Positions 5,166 to 13,890 of a DNA stretch of 21,309 nucleotides are shown here, one piece after another. The notes beneath the pieces were generated by a model, which did not search any database, was not told the DNA's origin, and was given only the letters and a program-made list of their open reading frames with translations. The stretch is from a virus: positions 1 through 21,309 of IMG/VR virus record IMGVR_UViG_3300021197_001096; one strand, written 5' to 3'. How positions within the stretch are numbered: the first letter of the stretch is position 1; each line of letters starts with the position of its first letter. Both the position numbers and the translations under genes were made by a program.

Positions 5166-6794
5166 ATGGCTTCAGCAACTTTGCCTGTGCGTGACCTTGG
5201 TAGCATTGGGCTAGTTACAGATATTGACCCATATAACCTTCCTATCAACGGGTTCACCACAGCCGATAACATCAGGTTTGACGAGGGTAAGGTAAAAAGG
5301 TCTGTATTATTTAGAACAGTCAAAGATAGCTTGGGGTTTACCCCTAGAGCTTGTTTTGGGGTCGTACCTCCTACTGGTTTCGATACAGTTCTAGTGGTCA
5401 GTGACAATTGGGTTATCAATGAGTATGCAAATAATGCCCTAACCAATAGGTCAGGCAGTATTACTGGCAGTTCCAGCCCCAAACCCTACACGATTAACTC
5501 ACTTGCTGATGTCGTATATATAAACAGGCCAGACAGAGTGCCAGTTTACAGACTTCCTAGTGGCACAAACTTTTCTGACTTAACGAACTGGGATAGTAAC
5601 TGGCGTTGCGAGGCAATGCGTCCTTTCGGGGAATTTCTGATGGCCTTAAATGTCACAGAAACCAACACTAACTATCCAAACAGAATACGGTTTTCAAACA
5701 TCGTTCAAGCTAATGCTATTCCCGATAGTTGGGATGCTACTGATGCAACAAAATCAGCGGGATTTGTTGATTTAGTCCAAATGCAGACCCCTATAAAAGA
5801 TGGTCTGGAATTGGGGTCTAATTTCCTAATTTATAGCTCTAGTGAAGTATTTAGCATGGATTTTGTTGGGGGCAGTCTGCTATTTTCATTTCGCAAATTG
5901 TTCAGTGACGATGGGGTTATTAATCAAAACTGTATTGTAGAAGCGGATGGTAAACATTTCGTCTTTGGCAACAGTGATATTTACACAACAGACGGTAATA
6001 CTAAAATATCAGTAGCCGATAAGCGCATACGACAGTCAGTCTACAAATCTTTGAACGTAAAGAACTCTGACAGATGTTTTGTTCAGCATAATAAGGTGCT
6101 AAGTGAAATCTATTTTTGCTTTCAGGCTGGCGACAGCACAGTCAATTTTCCAAATACCACGAGATGTAATAGAGCGGCTGTTCTAAATTACCGTGATAAC
6201 ACTTGGAGCATGATTGACCTTCCCAATGTCAGTTCAGGCACAACTGCCAATGTTGATACAGTCACCACATACGCAGACGCTACAGAAACATATGAAACAA
6301 TAGGTGGTACATTTCACGATCAGGAAGATAGCTTCAATCGTCACACTTTGATGATAGGCCAGAATGATACTGATAATGGCATTACCTCTGACAAACTTTA
6401 TGCATTGGATTTATCCGACAGCGGGTCATCTGTTGCTTTTGCTATAGACACTCAAGCAACTAAGCCCCCTGTTTTAGAGCGAGTAGGCATTGATTTAGAT
6501 GAAACTGGTCAAAGTATTGATGGCTATAAAGTGCTCACGCGGGTTCTACCTCAGTTTGCTACACTCAATCAGGACAATACTAACGTAACCTTTGAGTTTG
6601 GCGCATCAGATATACCAAGTGACGTACCAACATATGGCGCACCTGTAACCTTCAACATTGCGTCTGACTATAAGCTAGATTCCAGAGCATCTGGACGATA
6701 TCTAAGCTACAAAATTACATTAGATGCCAATGATTATAAAGATTTCAGCTTCTCAGGAATGGATTTCGACATTTCTACCACAGGGGCGAAGTGA
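5166..6794 (+). CDS. P22 gp10-like packaged-DNA stabilisation / tail accessory protein
   Basis: A 542-residue beta-rich protein. The N-terminal block LPVRDLGSIGLVTDIDPYNL followed by FTTADNIRFDEGKVKRS is the recurring opening of phage stabilisation proteins, which plug the portal and form part of the tail hub in P22-like phages. The C-terminus (GRYLSYKITL then DFSFSGMDFDI) also fits, resembling the repeated closing domain of that group. ATG 5166 has AGAGGT at its ribosome site, overlapping the stop of the collar gene. The stop at 6792-6794 overlaps the next start by 1 nt, so the two are coupled. Assignment to the general family is fairly good. The exact equivalence to P22 gp10 is inference. 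Confidence 0.65.
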   Translation: MASATLPVRDLGSIGLVTDIDPYNLPINGFTTADNIRFDEGKVKRSVLFRTVKDSLGFTPRACFGVVPPTGFDTVLVVSDNWVINEYANNALTNRSGSITGSSSPKPYTINSLADVVYINRPDRVPVYRLPSGTNFSDLTNWDSNWRCEAMRPFGEFLMALNVTETNTNYPNRIRFSNIVQANAIPDSWDATDATKSAGFVDLVQMQTPIKDGLELGSNFLIYSSSEVFSMDFVGGSLLFSFRKLFSDDGVINQNCIVEADGKHFVFGNSDIYTTDGNTKISVADKRIRQSVYKSLNVKNSDRCFVQHNKVLSEIYFCFQAGDSTVNFPNTTRCNRAAVLNYRDNTWSMIDLPNVSSGTTANVDTVTTYADATETYETIGGTFHDQEDSFNRHTLMIGQNDTDNGITSDKLYALDLSDSGSSVAFAIDTQATKPPVLERVGIDLDETGQSIDGYKVLTRVLPQFATLNQDNTNVTFEFGASDIPSDVPTYGAPVTFNIASDYKLDSRASGRYLSYKITLDANDYKDFSFSGMDFDISTTGAK

Positions 6795-7072
6795 TGGCAG
6801 TCAATGAAAAGTCAAACGTAGTTCTAGCAAGTTACCAAAGAAACAACTCACCACAGCTAGAGCAAGACTTACGCAAATATCTACAGGACGAGTTACAGAG
6901 AATAGAAACCTCAATCAGGTCGCTAATAACAAGCGGTGTTGAGGTCTTAGATGCGCCTCCTCTAAATCCAGTTAGAGGCATGGTTAAATACAATGTTAGC
7001 CCTTGGGATGCTCTTGGGGACGGCTCAGAAGGTTTGGTCGTCTACAACGGTTCTGCTTGGTCTAATGTATAA
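6794..7072 (+). CDS. Small tail-associated hypothetical protein (92 aa)
   Basis: A 92-residue protein. The N-terminal half is helical (QLEQDLRKYLQDELQRIETS, about residues 22-41) and the C-terminal half carries the pattern PVRGMVKYNV ... GSEGLVVYNGSAW, a motif seen in many phage tail-fibre and neck-associated small proteins. I chose ATG 6794, overlapping the upstream stop as TGATG, because AGGGG (6782-6786) lies 7 nt before it. The GTG at 6791 is in frame but too close to that site. It probably forms a short coiled oligomer tied to the tail or fibre. No enzymatic motif is visible. Confidence 0.65.
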   Translation: MAVNEKSNVVLASYQRNNSPQLEQDLRKYLQDELQRIETSIRSLITSGVEVLDAPPLNPVRGMVKYNVSPWDALGDGSEGLVVYNGSAWSNV

Positions 7073-7087
7073 CAAAAGGAATATATA

Positions 7088-8179
7088 ATGGTTGACCCAA
7101 TTACAGCGTCTGCTTTGATTACAGGCGGTAGTGCGCTTCTGGGCGGTTTCATGGGCAATAAGGCGGCAAAGCAAGATAGAGCGGCTCAAATGGCCGCAAA
7201 TCGCATGAATATGATGCCCTACCTAGATGCACAACCTTATACGACTGACCTTTATCAGCGTGGGCAAAGTGCTTTAGATAACCAGCTAAATACTGGTTAT
7301 TATCAGGGACAAACATTTGCAGACCTAGACCCAATGCAACAGCAAGCAATTCGGTTGATGCAGGGGGCTGGTACAGCGGCTGGCGGTGATGCCACAAACT
7401 TCATGTCTATAGGTCGTGGTTTTGCTAACAACTATGGTGATATCTACAATCGTGCACAGCAAGATATGTTGGGCAATGCTTTAAGTTATGCATCTGCAAA
7501 CACAGAGCCTCTTTTGGCTAATGCTATGCGCGACCCATACAGACAACTGACAGAACAAACACTTCCTAACATTGACAGAACAGCATCTGCATCTATGAAC
7601 ACAAATAGTTCCCGTGCAGGTATTGCTGATGCTATAGCACAAAGAGCCTTTGATGACCGAAGCGCAGATGCGGCCGCTAATATCCAAGACAGACTAATAG
7701 ATAGGTCGATGAAGGCGCAACAAGCACAATTATCTAACATGACAGCGGCAAACAAAAACCTTGGTGGCCTGTATAATATGGGCTTTAGCCAATCTGGAGA
7801 TGCGGCACGAATGTTAGGGCAGGGAGGCGGTATCCTTCAAGCAAGAGAGCAATCATTGCTTGATGATGATAGAGCGAGGTTCGAAGGCAATAGAGATTAC
7901 GATATGAACGCCTTGATGGGTTATAACGCTGGCATTTTAGGGCGAACACCAACTTCGGTAAACAACATAAAACCTGCAACGGCTAATCCTATGATGGGCG
8001 GTCTTTCTGGTGCTATGGCTGGGTTTGGCTTTGGTCAGAAGTATGGCGGTAAAATTAACGATTACTTCTCTGGCATGGGCGGTGGCCAACCATCATCTTC
8101 ATACGGCAATTTCATGACACCACAACAGCAACGAAGCTATTTTGGAGGCATGAACTTTGGCGGCAACAATCAGATATAG
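7088..8179 (+). CDS. Putative internal virion / DNA-ejection protein (363 aa)
   Basis: A 363-residue protein rich in alanine, glycine, methionine and glutamine. The start, ITASALITGGSALLGGFMGN (residues 5-24), is a hydrophobic glycine zipper-like segment typical of phage ejection and internal virion proteins. The body is helical with repeated alanine-glutamine-rich stretches, and the end is glycine-rich and disordered (about residues 300-363). AAGGA precedes the ATG. It is the first of three consecutive large genes of similar character placed between tail and terminase genes, like the trio of ejection proteins in P22-type phages. No catalytic motif is visible. The assignment rests on composition and context. 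Confidence 0.5.
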   Translation: MVDPITASALITGGSALLGGFMGNKAAKQDRAAQMAANRMNMMPYLDAQPYTTDLYQRGQSALDNQLNTGYYQGQTFADLDPMQQQAIRLMQGAGTAAGGDATNFMSIGRGFANNYGDIYNRAQQDMLGNALSYASANTEPLLANAMRDPYRQLTEQTLPNIDRTASASMNTNSSRAGIADAIAQRAFDDRSADAAANIQDRLIDRSMKAQQAQLSNMTAANKNLGGLYNMGFSQSGDAARMLGQGGGILQAREQSLLDDDRARFEGNRDYDMNALMGYNAGILGRTPTSVNNIKPATANPMMGGLSGAMAGFGFGQKYGGKINDYFSGMGGGQPSSSYGNFMTPQQQRSYFGGMNFGGNNQI

Positions 8180-8188
8180 GAGATTGAT

Positions 8189-9379
8189 ATGTCAAATCCA
8201 AACACTCCTATTCTAAACTATTTAGATAGCATTGGTTTTAACACTAACTTTACCCGTGGCGCATTACGCCAGCCAGCACCAGAATATGGTTTCTACGAAA
8301 GTGAACCTATTTTGCGGATGGCAACACCACCGAACTATGTAAACATTGCTTCACCTGCTCCAAGACCTCAACGACCAACGCAGATGGATACCACCTCTAC
8401 TCCATACAAAGACATGGGGCATGTAACAGCCTTTAATCAGCCTCGTCAGGTCGATATAGCAACACCAACGCCCCGACCCACTATGGAAGAGCGTCAAAGG
8501 GCGGCTGGGGTATTAGCACAACCAGAAAACAGACGAGATAATGCGATGCTGGCCACACCAAAGCGGCCAGAAAGACCCGATATGTCTATAGGCATGGCCG
8601 ATGCGCTTATGAGCATAGGAGGCGCAGGTTTACGAGGCGCACAAGAAGGCGGTCTTTCCTCTTTAGGGGGAATGATACAGCAAAAAGACGTAATAGATGA
8701 AGTTAATAGGTCAGCAGTTCTCGAAGATTATAACGCTCAAATCGCTCAACAAGAAGCTGAAAGAAACGCTAAATTTGACCAGCAAAAGCAAGCCGACCTT
8801 CAGGCATATAGAGAAGCATCGCTAAAAGCTAGACAAGGCACAACCTCATCCACATCTGCAAAACAAGATGCTGATCTTCAGCAAGGCATAGCAAACTATG
8901 ACCAAGCCATTACCAAGATGGAAATGGCATTAGGCGACCTTCGCTCTGGCATGAGCCTAACTGGCCTAATAGACGGCACAATTGGTGCGCTATGGGATAG
9001 AGTAAGGGGCAACCCAGAGGCTACTTCTCGACTTCTGTTGCAAGAACTGAAGGTGGATTCTGCACTTATCCAGATTTCACAAACAAAAGGCGCAATCTCA
9101 AACAAAGAGATGGAACTGTTCTTGTCGCCAACACCAGACATAAAACTCGATGCTGAAAGTACATGGATTAATTGGATTGAACGAAGGCTAGAACTAGCGA
9201 AAACAGTTAGAAATAGACTAGCAAATGGTGAGACTGTGGACAACCCAGCTACTGAAGAACAGGCAAGTCAGTTTGCCACAACACCAGCAACCACTGCACA
9301 AACATCACCAGCTTCTGCACAAGGTGACTTCGTACTAAGTCCAGAAGATCAGGCAATATTTGATAAATACCCACAATAA
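8189..9379 (+). CDS. Putative internal virion / ejection protein (396 aa)
   Basis: A 396-residue protein in two parts. The first 130 residues are proline-rich and repetitive (for example IASPAPRPQRPTQ and IATPTPRPTMEE), probably unfolded. A coiled-coil-like segment follows at about 170-220. Then comes a conserved-looking block, LLQELKVDSALIQISQTKG followed by ISNKEMELFLSPTPD and WINWIERRLELAKTVRNRL (about 286-345), a pattern I have seen in phage structural proteins near ejection genes. AGGAG (8178-8182) precedes the ATG by 6 nt and overlaps the stop of the previous gene. No enzyme motif is visible. Its role as an injected or tail-interior protein is inferred from neighbours. Confidence 0.5.
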   Translation: MSNPNTPILNYLDSIGFNTNFTRGALRQPAPEYGFYESEPILRMATPPNYVNIASPAPRPQRPTQMDTTSTPYKDMGHVTAFNQPRQVDIATPTPRPTMEERQRAAGVLAQPENRRDNAMLATPKRPERPDMSIGMADALMSIGGAGLRGAQEGGLSSLGGMIQQKDVIDEVNRSAVLEDYNAQIAQQEAERNAKFDQQKQADLQAYREASLKARQGTTSSTSAKQDADLQQGIANYDQAITKMEMALGDLRSGMSLTGLIDGTIGALWDRVRGNPEATSRLLLQELKVDSALIQISQTKGAISNKEMELFLSPTPDIKLDAESTWINWIERRLELAKTVRNRLANGETVDNPATEEQASQFATTPATTAQTSPASAQGDFVLSPEDQAIFDKYPQ

Positions 9380-9392
9380 TTAGGAGCATGGC

Positions 9393-11645
9393 ATGGCCAC
9401 AGTTCAACAGCTTATGTCTGCTTTGCGTAAAGCAGATGCGGCAGGTAATACTGCTGACGCTAATCGCCTTGCTCAACTAATCAGACAAGCTACAACACCA
9501 GTGGATAGAAGTTTCTCTTCTGCTTTCAAATCAGGCATTGATGCGCCATTGGAAAATATGGCCACAACAGCGAAAGTTTTGGGGCAAAATGAGATTGCTG
9601 ACAATCTGAGCGGTCTAACAGATGCGCCAGTGAACTATGAAAGTGCATCTAACAGGTTCATTAATCCCCAAGAAGGCGATCAAACAGTTGCTGGTTTTGG
9701 ATATGAGTATCTGCCAAGAGCGGCTGTCGAGCAAGCAGGTCAATTTGCTGGCTCACTACTTTCTAGAACAGGGGGTGGTTTACTTGCAGGGGGTCTGACA
9801 GGCGGCAATCCTATTGCTATAGGCGTAGGAGCGGCAGTAGCCCCAGCTATGTTTGAATTTGTTCAGCAAGTAGGCGGTAACGCACTTGAACGAGCCAAGA
9901 ATAATGGCAGAGAAGAGCCTAATATAGACGATTGGAAGGCCGCATCAGCTACGGCGGGGCTGTCAGGTGTCCTAAACTCATTTGGTGTCAAAGGCGGTGC
10001 TGGTATCTTCAATAGTATGTTGCGAGAAGGCGTCACTGAAGGCGCACAAAGCGTAACTCAACAAACAGGCGTGTCATTAGGCACAGATGCTGGCCTTCAG
10101 CTTGACCCAAAACAGGCTATTGGTGAGGGCATAATAGGTGGAACAGCGGCAGGTGGTGTTCAGACCAGCATTGCTACTGCAAAAGCACCAGTAACAGTCA
10201 CAAGAGCGGCAGTTAACGTAGTGTCAGGCAATGGTTCTGCGCCAAAAGATGCAGAAGCGGCCGCTGATTTTGCTCGTGACCTTCAACAAATGGCAGATGA
10301 TAGCGGTTATGACCTAAATGAAGTTAATCCGACAGCCACAGGCGGTGTGAAAACAACAATTGACGATGTGCATGGTGAGTACACTTCAGATATGGACTCT
10401 TTAGCAAGGCTGTTGCGTAACCAGTTAGGCTACAAGGACACTGACCCAGAGGCACAAAGGCTGGATAAAGTCATAGCCAAGACAGCCCTCAAAAAGGGAA
10501 GAAACAAAGCTAAAAACCTAGTCAGCAAGAAAGATATAGCGGCAGTACGCAAGATAGTTGGTAAGTCGCAAGAGGGTGAGAGGTTAATCAATCTTCTACG
10601 CAAATCGAATGAACTATCCAGAGTAAGTAATGCTGGCCTCAAAGGCGGTGTTAGCCAATTCACAGACATCTTCAACCCATTAGACACAGCCAATCAGGGT
10701 TATAGTGCGCCTCGAAACCTTGTCGGTGCGTTAGCAACTGGTTTAGGTGGTGCGGCCGCATATGGAACAGGCGGTGCATCCTTATTACCTCAAGCGGCCG
10801 CTGTCGGGGCTGGTCGTGCAATTGATGCGGCTACAGGAAGACGAAGCAGGGTTGCAAAATTCATTAGAGATAATGCAGGTAATCAAGGCATATCAACACA
10901 AGCCAATCTACCTTCAGTGGCAAATCAGAATGAAGCCGCACAGCAAGGCAAGGCTTTGCAGAAGTTCCTAAAGGCGCAGAAACAGAGAATTGATGCAGAT
11001 CGCAAGCAAGTTGCTGAAGAGAAAGAACAGCAAAGAATAAGGGAAATAAACCTAGATAGCTTGCAAAGAGGTGAACCCCCCAAGGGCGACAGCAAAGACC
11101 CTAACCCATCACCTCAGTATATCATGCAAACTGCCACTGGGCTGGATGCTCGTGGTGTCTCAGATATGCTCAATATTATTCGTAGAACAAGGCCAAAGCT
11201 GAAAGAAGCGGCCGACAGTTATCAACAGATGCTGGAAAATGCCACACAAGTCAAAGACCAGAATGAACTTATCAAAGCCGTGAAGGGGCTAGTCCTGAAA
11301 ATGGGCGGCACTCTGCCAGATGATGTACCGCAAAACGTACAACAAGCGCAGACGCAGACCGACATAAAGCGGCAAACGGGTATTGAGGGCAATAAGCAAC
11401 GCATTGCACAGCTTCGGCAGGACATGAATGACGACCCTGATGTTACTGAAATTGATAAACGCATCATAAATAGAGCATTGGACGTTCTGGAACTGCCATT
11501 AGGCACTGACCCAGTGAAAGCGGCAGAAGATATTCTGACAGAGGCAGAAGGCAGAGTAGCCAACAAAGCAAAGGCTACTCAGTACCTGAAACCTTATGTT
11601 GAGCGAGTGCGCCAACAACAGAAGAAACCACTAACAAGAAACTAA
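9393..11645 (+). CDS. Large internal virion / ejection protein with membrane-active segments (750 aa)
   Basis: A 750-residue protein, the largest in the window. Residues 7-31 carry LMSALRKADAAGNTADANRL, an alanine-rich repeat motif common at the start of phage internal virion proteins. Glycine/alanine-rich hydrophobic segments at about 118-155 and 440-475 could enter a membrane during DNA delivery. A basic stretch lies near 365-395, and the C-terminal third is charged, helical and glutamine-rich. I see no lytic transglycosylase or peptidase motif. ATG 9393 has AGGAG (9382-9386) 6 nt upstream. Another ATG at 9388 is out of frame. It closes the three-gene ejection block and is followed by packaging genes. 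Function is inferred from architecture. Confidence 0.55.
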   Translation: MATVQQLMSALRKADAAGNTADANRLAQLIRQATTPVDRSFSSAFKSGIDAPLENMATTAKVLGQNEIADNLSGLTDAPVNYESASNRFINPQEGDQTVAGFGYEYLPRAAVEQAGQFAGSLLSRTGGGLLAGGLTGGNPIAIGVGAAVAPAMFEFVQQVGGNALERAKNNGREEPNIDDWKAASATAGLSGVLNSFGVKGGAGIFNSMLREGVTEGAQSVTQQTGVSLGTDAGLQLDPKQAIGEGIIGGTAAGGVQTSIATAKAPVTVTRAAVNVVSGNGSAPKDAEAAADFARDLQQMADDSGYDLNEVNPTATGGVKTTIDDVHGEYTSDMDSLARLLRNQLGYKDTDPEAQRLDKVIAKTALKKGRNKAKNLVSKKDIAAVRKIVGKSQEGERLINLLRKSNELSRVSNAGLKGGVSQFTDIFNPLDTANQGYSAPRNLVGALATGLGGAAAYGTGGASLLPQAAAVGAGRAIDAATGRRSRVAKFIRDNAGNQGISTQANLPSVANQNEAAQQGKALQKFLKAQKQRIDADRKQVAEEKEQQRIREINLDSLQRGEPPKGDSKDPNPSPQYIMQTATGLDARGVSDMLNIIRRTRPKLKEAADSYQQMLENATQVKDQNELIKAVKGLVLKMGGTLPDDVPQNVQQAQTQTDIKRQTGIEGNKQRIAQLRQDMNDDPDVTEIDKRIINRALDVLELPLGTDPVKAAEDILTEAEGRVANKAKATQYLKPYVERVRQQQKKPLTRN

Positions 11646-11655
11646 GGAGAGAGCG

Positions 11656-11931
11656 ATGCAGGTAACTGCTATCGACCTGTTGGCCTACGCTGACAGGCTT
11701 GAACGCTTGCAAGCATCAAACTGGAGTGACCATGAAAAACGGTTGGTAGCACAGGACATTTTGAAGTCCTTTCCGCAACCCGCCTACTGTGTTCACAACA
11801 TTGAAACCAGACTGATTGTTGCAAGAAAATATGAGGATTACATCAATGGGTTCACAACCAAAGAAGCCCAGAGCGAAAAGCCCAAGCAAAAAAGGGTCAG
11901 GAAAACACCCACAAAAAGCCCCAAAGCGTAA
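11656..11931 (+). CDS. Hypothetical protein upstream of small terminase (91 aa)
   Basis: A 91-residue protein with a helical body (LLAYADRLERLQASNWSDHE, about residues 8-27) and a very basic tail (EKPKQKRVRKTPTKSPK). AAGGAGA directly precedes the ATG. Its last 86 nt overlap the start of the small terminase gene in another frame, and both frames encode lysine-rich segments there. I do not recognise the family. Its position next to the terminase genes suggests a DNA-binding or packaging-related role, supported only by the charge of its tail. Confidence 0.65.
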   Translation: MQVTAIDLLAYADRLERLQASNWSDHEKRLVAQDILKSFPQPAYCVHNIETRLIVARKYEDYINGFTTKEAQSEKPKQKRVRKTPTKSPKA

Positions 11932-12346
11932 CTACTTCTCAGATTTGATGAAGACAGAAGAGGGCAGGGCATTGCGAAGGAAGTGGTCAACCAAACCACG
12001 CAAAAACGCTGGGCGACCCAGAGGTGTGCCTGATGGTTATACAAGAGAGCAGATAGAACCCATCAGAGCAAAAGTTAAACAAGAAGCGAAGAGGATAGTC
12101 GAGATTATGAGCAAAGAATACTCTATCGAGGACGAGTATGCGAAAGCGGCTCTAGAAACAGCAGTTGAAGTCATGAAGGTAGTTGGCGACAACAGAGAAA
12201 GAGTTGCGGCCGCTCGTCTCGTCCTAGATTTCACCAAAAGCCGTCCAGTCACCAAAAGTGAGATGGCCATTAGCAAAGCAGAGGATTTTCTTGCTGGTTT
12301 GCTAGATGAAGATGAAGATGGACAAGAAACTAAAGGCAGTTCGTAA
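11846..12346 (+). CDS. terS: Putative small terminase subunit
   Basis: A 166-residue protein. The N-terminal 35 residues are lysine-rich, followed by KPRKNAGRPRGVPDGYT (about residues 54-70), whose GRPRG is an AT-hook-like minor-groove motif. The rest is a helical region (about 75-135) and an acidic end (LLDEDEDGQE). Small terminases bind phage DNA, form rings and hand DNA to the large subunit. The gene lies immediately upstream of the large terminase and overlaps it by 41 nt. I chose ATG 11846 because GAGGA (11833-11837) sits 8 nt before it. ATG 11948 has no ribosome site. Position and DNA-binding features support the call, but sequence similarity alone does not prove it. Confidence 0.65.
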   Translation: MGSQPKKPRAKSPSKKGSGKHPQKAPKRNYFSDLMKTEEGRALRRKWSTKPRKNAGRPRGVPDGYTREQIEPIRAKVKQEAKRIVEIMSKEYSIEDEYAKAALETAVEVMKVVGDNRERVAAARLVLDFTKSRPVTKSEMAISKAEDFLAGLLDEDEDGQETKGSS

Positions 12347-13889
12347 ACGCCTTTATGACGATTTTAGCTTCTACTCTAAATCTGCTCTTAAGATTAGAAC
12401 AAAATCGGGCGAAATAGCCCCACTTAATCTAAACCCAGCACAACAAATCCTTCAGGACGCCATAGACAAACAAATGGCATCAGAAGGTAAAATCAGGATC
12501 ATCATTCTAAAGGCACGACAGCAAGGTTTGTCCACTATGGTGGGCGGCTACCTTTATTTCTCTGTGAGCCAAAACAAAGCGCGAAAAGCTATGGTGATTT
12601 CTCACACTGCCGATAGCACAAGATCGCTTTTTGATTTAGGGAAACGCTATCACGACAACTGCCCAGAAATACTTAAGCCACACACCAAATACAGTTCCAG
12701 AAGAGAACTATCATTTGATGTGCTTGATAGTAGCTACATTGTGGCTACAGCAGGTGGTGATGCAGTAGGACGAGGCGAGACAATCAGTCACCTTCACGCA
12801 TCAGAATTGGCGTTTTGGCCAAAATCAACAGCAGGTGAAATCTGGAATGGTTTGACACAAGCTGTGCCTAATGAGCCTAACACAGCAGTTTTTGTTGAAA
12901 GCACTGCAAATGGCGTCAGTGGTGTATTTTATGACCTTTGGCAGGGGGCTTGTAAGGGCGAGAATGGTTATGTGCCAGTGTTTATTCCTTGGTTTACAGA
13001 TCCAACTTATAGAGAAGATGTGCCAGCTAACTTCGAGCGAACACCAGAGGAAGAAGAACTGGTGGAAGAATATGGGCTTGATGATGAACAGCTTATGTTT
13101 CGTAGGCGCAAGATAGCCCAGAATGGCATCGACCTTTTTATGCAGGAATATCCTGCGACCCCTGACGAAAGTTTCCTTACATCTGGACGACCTGTGTTTA
13201 ACCCAGAACAGCTTCAGAAATGTCTTACTAACACAAGAGATATCGAGCAGAAGCTGGCTTTGGAAGGCGATGAATGGATGCCAAACCACAGGGGCGAACT
13301 GCAAATATACAGACCACTAGATGATGGAGAAAGATATGTCATTGGGGCAGATTCTTCAATGGGCGTCAGAAATGGAGACTACTCAGTTGCACAAGTCCTC
13401 GACAGTCAGAAAAGGCAAGTCGCAACATGGCGTGGCCATGTCCATCCCGACTACTTTGCTGAAATCCTTTATGCGCTGGGGATGTATTACAATGAAGCGT
13501 TTATCATTGTGGAGAACAATTCACATGGCATCCTTACCTGCACAAGGCTGGGCAAAGATATGTCCTATCCGAACTTTTACACAGAAGTGCAAATGGACAA
13601 ACTCACAGAAAAAGAAACTGTCAGATTGGGTTTCAGCACAACCAGTAAGACCAAACCACTGGTTATAGACCAGCTTCGTGCCTCAATGCGAGAGGATGAG
13701 TTGAAACTAAACGACAAAACAACCATCAGAGAAATGCTCACCTACGTTGTCACTGAAACAGGGTCAATGGAAGCAGAGGCTGGATGTCATGATGACTGCG
13801 TTATGTCGCTGGCATTAGCTAATCACGTTCATGAAGGTGCATGGACACCCATAGAACAGCCGCAGGGCATTTACCTAGAGATGATATAA
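12306..13889 (+). CDS. terL: Large terminase subunit (DNA-packaging ATPase/nuclease)
   Basis: A 527-residue packaging motor that pumps DNA into the procapsid and cuts it. The ATPase shows a Walker A-like KARQQGLST (69-77), a Walker B region HLHASE with the catalytic glutamate at 167, and the coupling motif ESTANG (198-203). The RNase H-like nuclease shows IGADSS (D349), IIVENNSHG (E403) and CHDDCVMSLALA (D496, D497). All expected acidic residues are present, so it should be active. Three in-frame ATGs lie at 12306, 12312 and 12318 within a short repeat, and none has a clear ribosome site. I keep the first, and translation is probably coupled to the small terminase, which it overlaps by 41 nt. 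The stop is followed 1 nt later by the portal start. Confidence 0.95.
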   Translation: MKMKMDKKLKAVRKRLYDDFSFYSKSALKIRTKSGEIAPLNLNPAQQILQDAIDKQMASEGKIRIIILKARQQGLSTMVGGYLYFSVSQNKARKAMVISHTADSTRSLFDLGKRYHDNCPEILKPHTKYSSRRELSFDVLDSSYIVATAGGDAVGRGETISHLHASELAFWPKSTAGEIWNGLTQAVPNEPNTAVFVESTANGVSGVFYDLWQGACKGENGYVPVFIPWFTDPTYREDVPANFERTPEEEELVEEYGLDDEQLMFRRRKIAQNGIDLFMQEYPATPDESFLTSGRPVFNPEQLQKCLTNTRDIEQKLALEGDEWMPNHRGELQIYRPLDDGERYVIGADSSMGVRNGDYSVAQVLDSQKRQVATWRGHVHPDYFAEILYALGMYYNEAFIIVENNSHGILTCTRLGKDMSYPNFYTEVQMDKLTEKETVRLGFSTTSKTKPLVIDQLRASMREDELKLNDKTTIREMLTYVVTETGSMEAEAGCHDDCVMSLALANHVHEGAWTPIEQPQGIYLEMI

Positions 13890-13890
13890 T

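Noticed and set aside
12825-13304. Minus-strand ORF of 159 codons opposite the large terminase
   Set aside because: It is an antisense shadow: the plus strand there holds conserved terminase motifs, and the product has no recognisable pattern.
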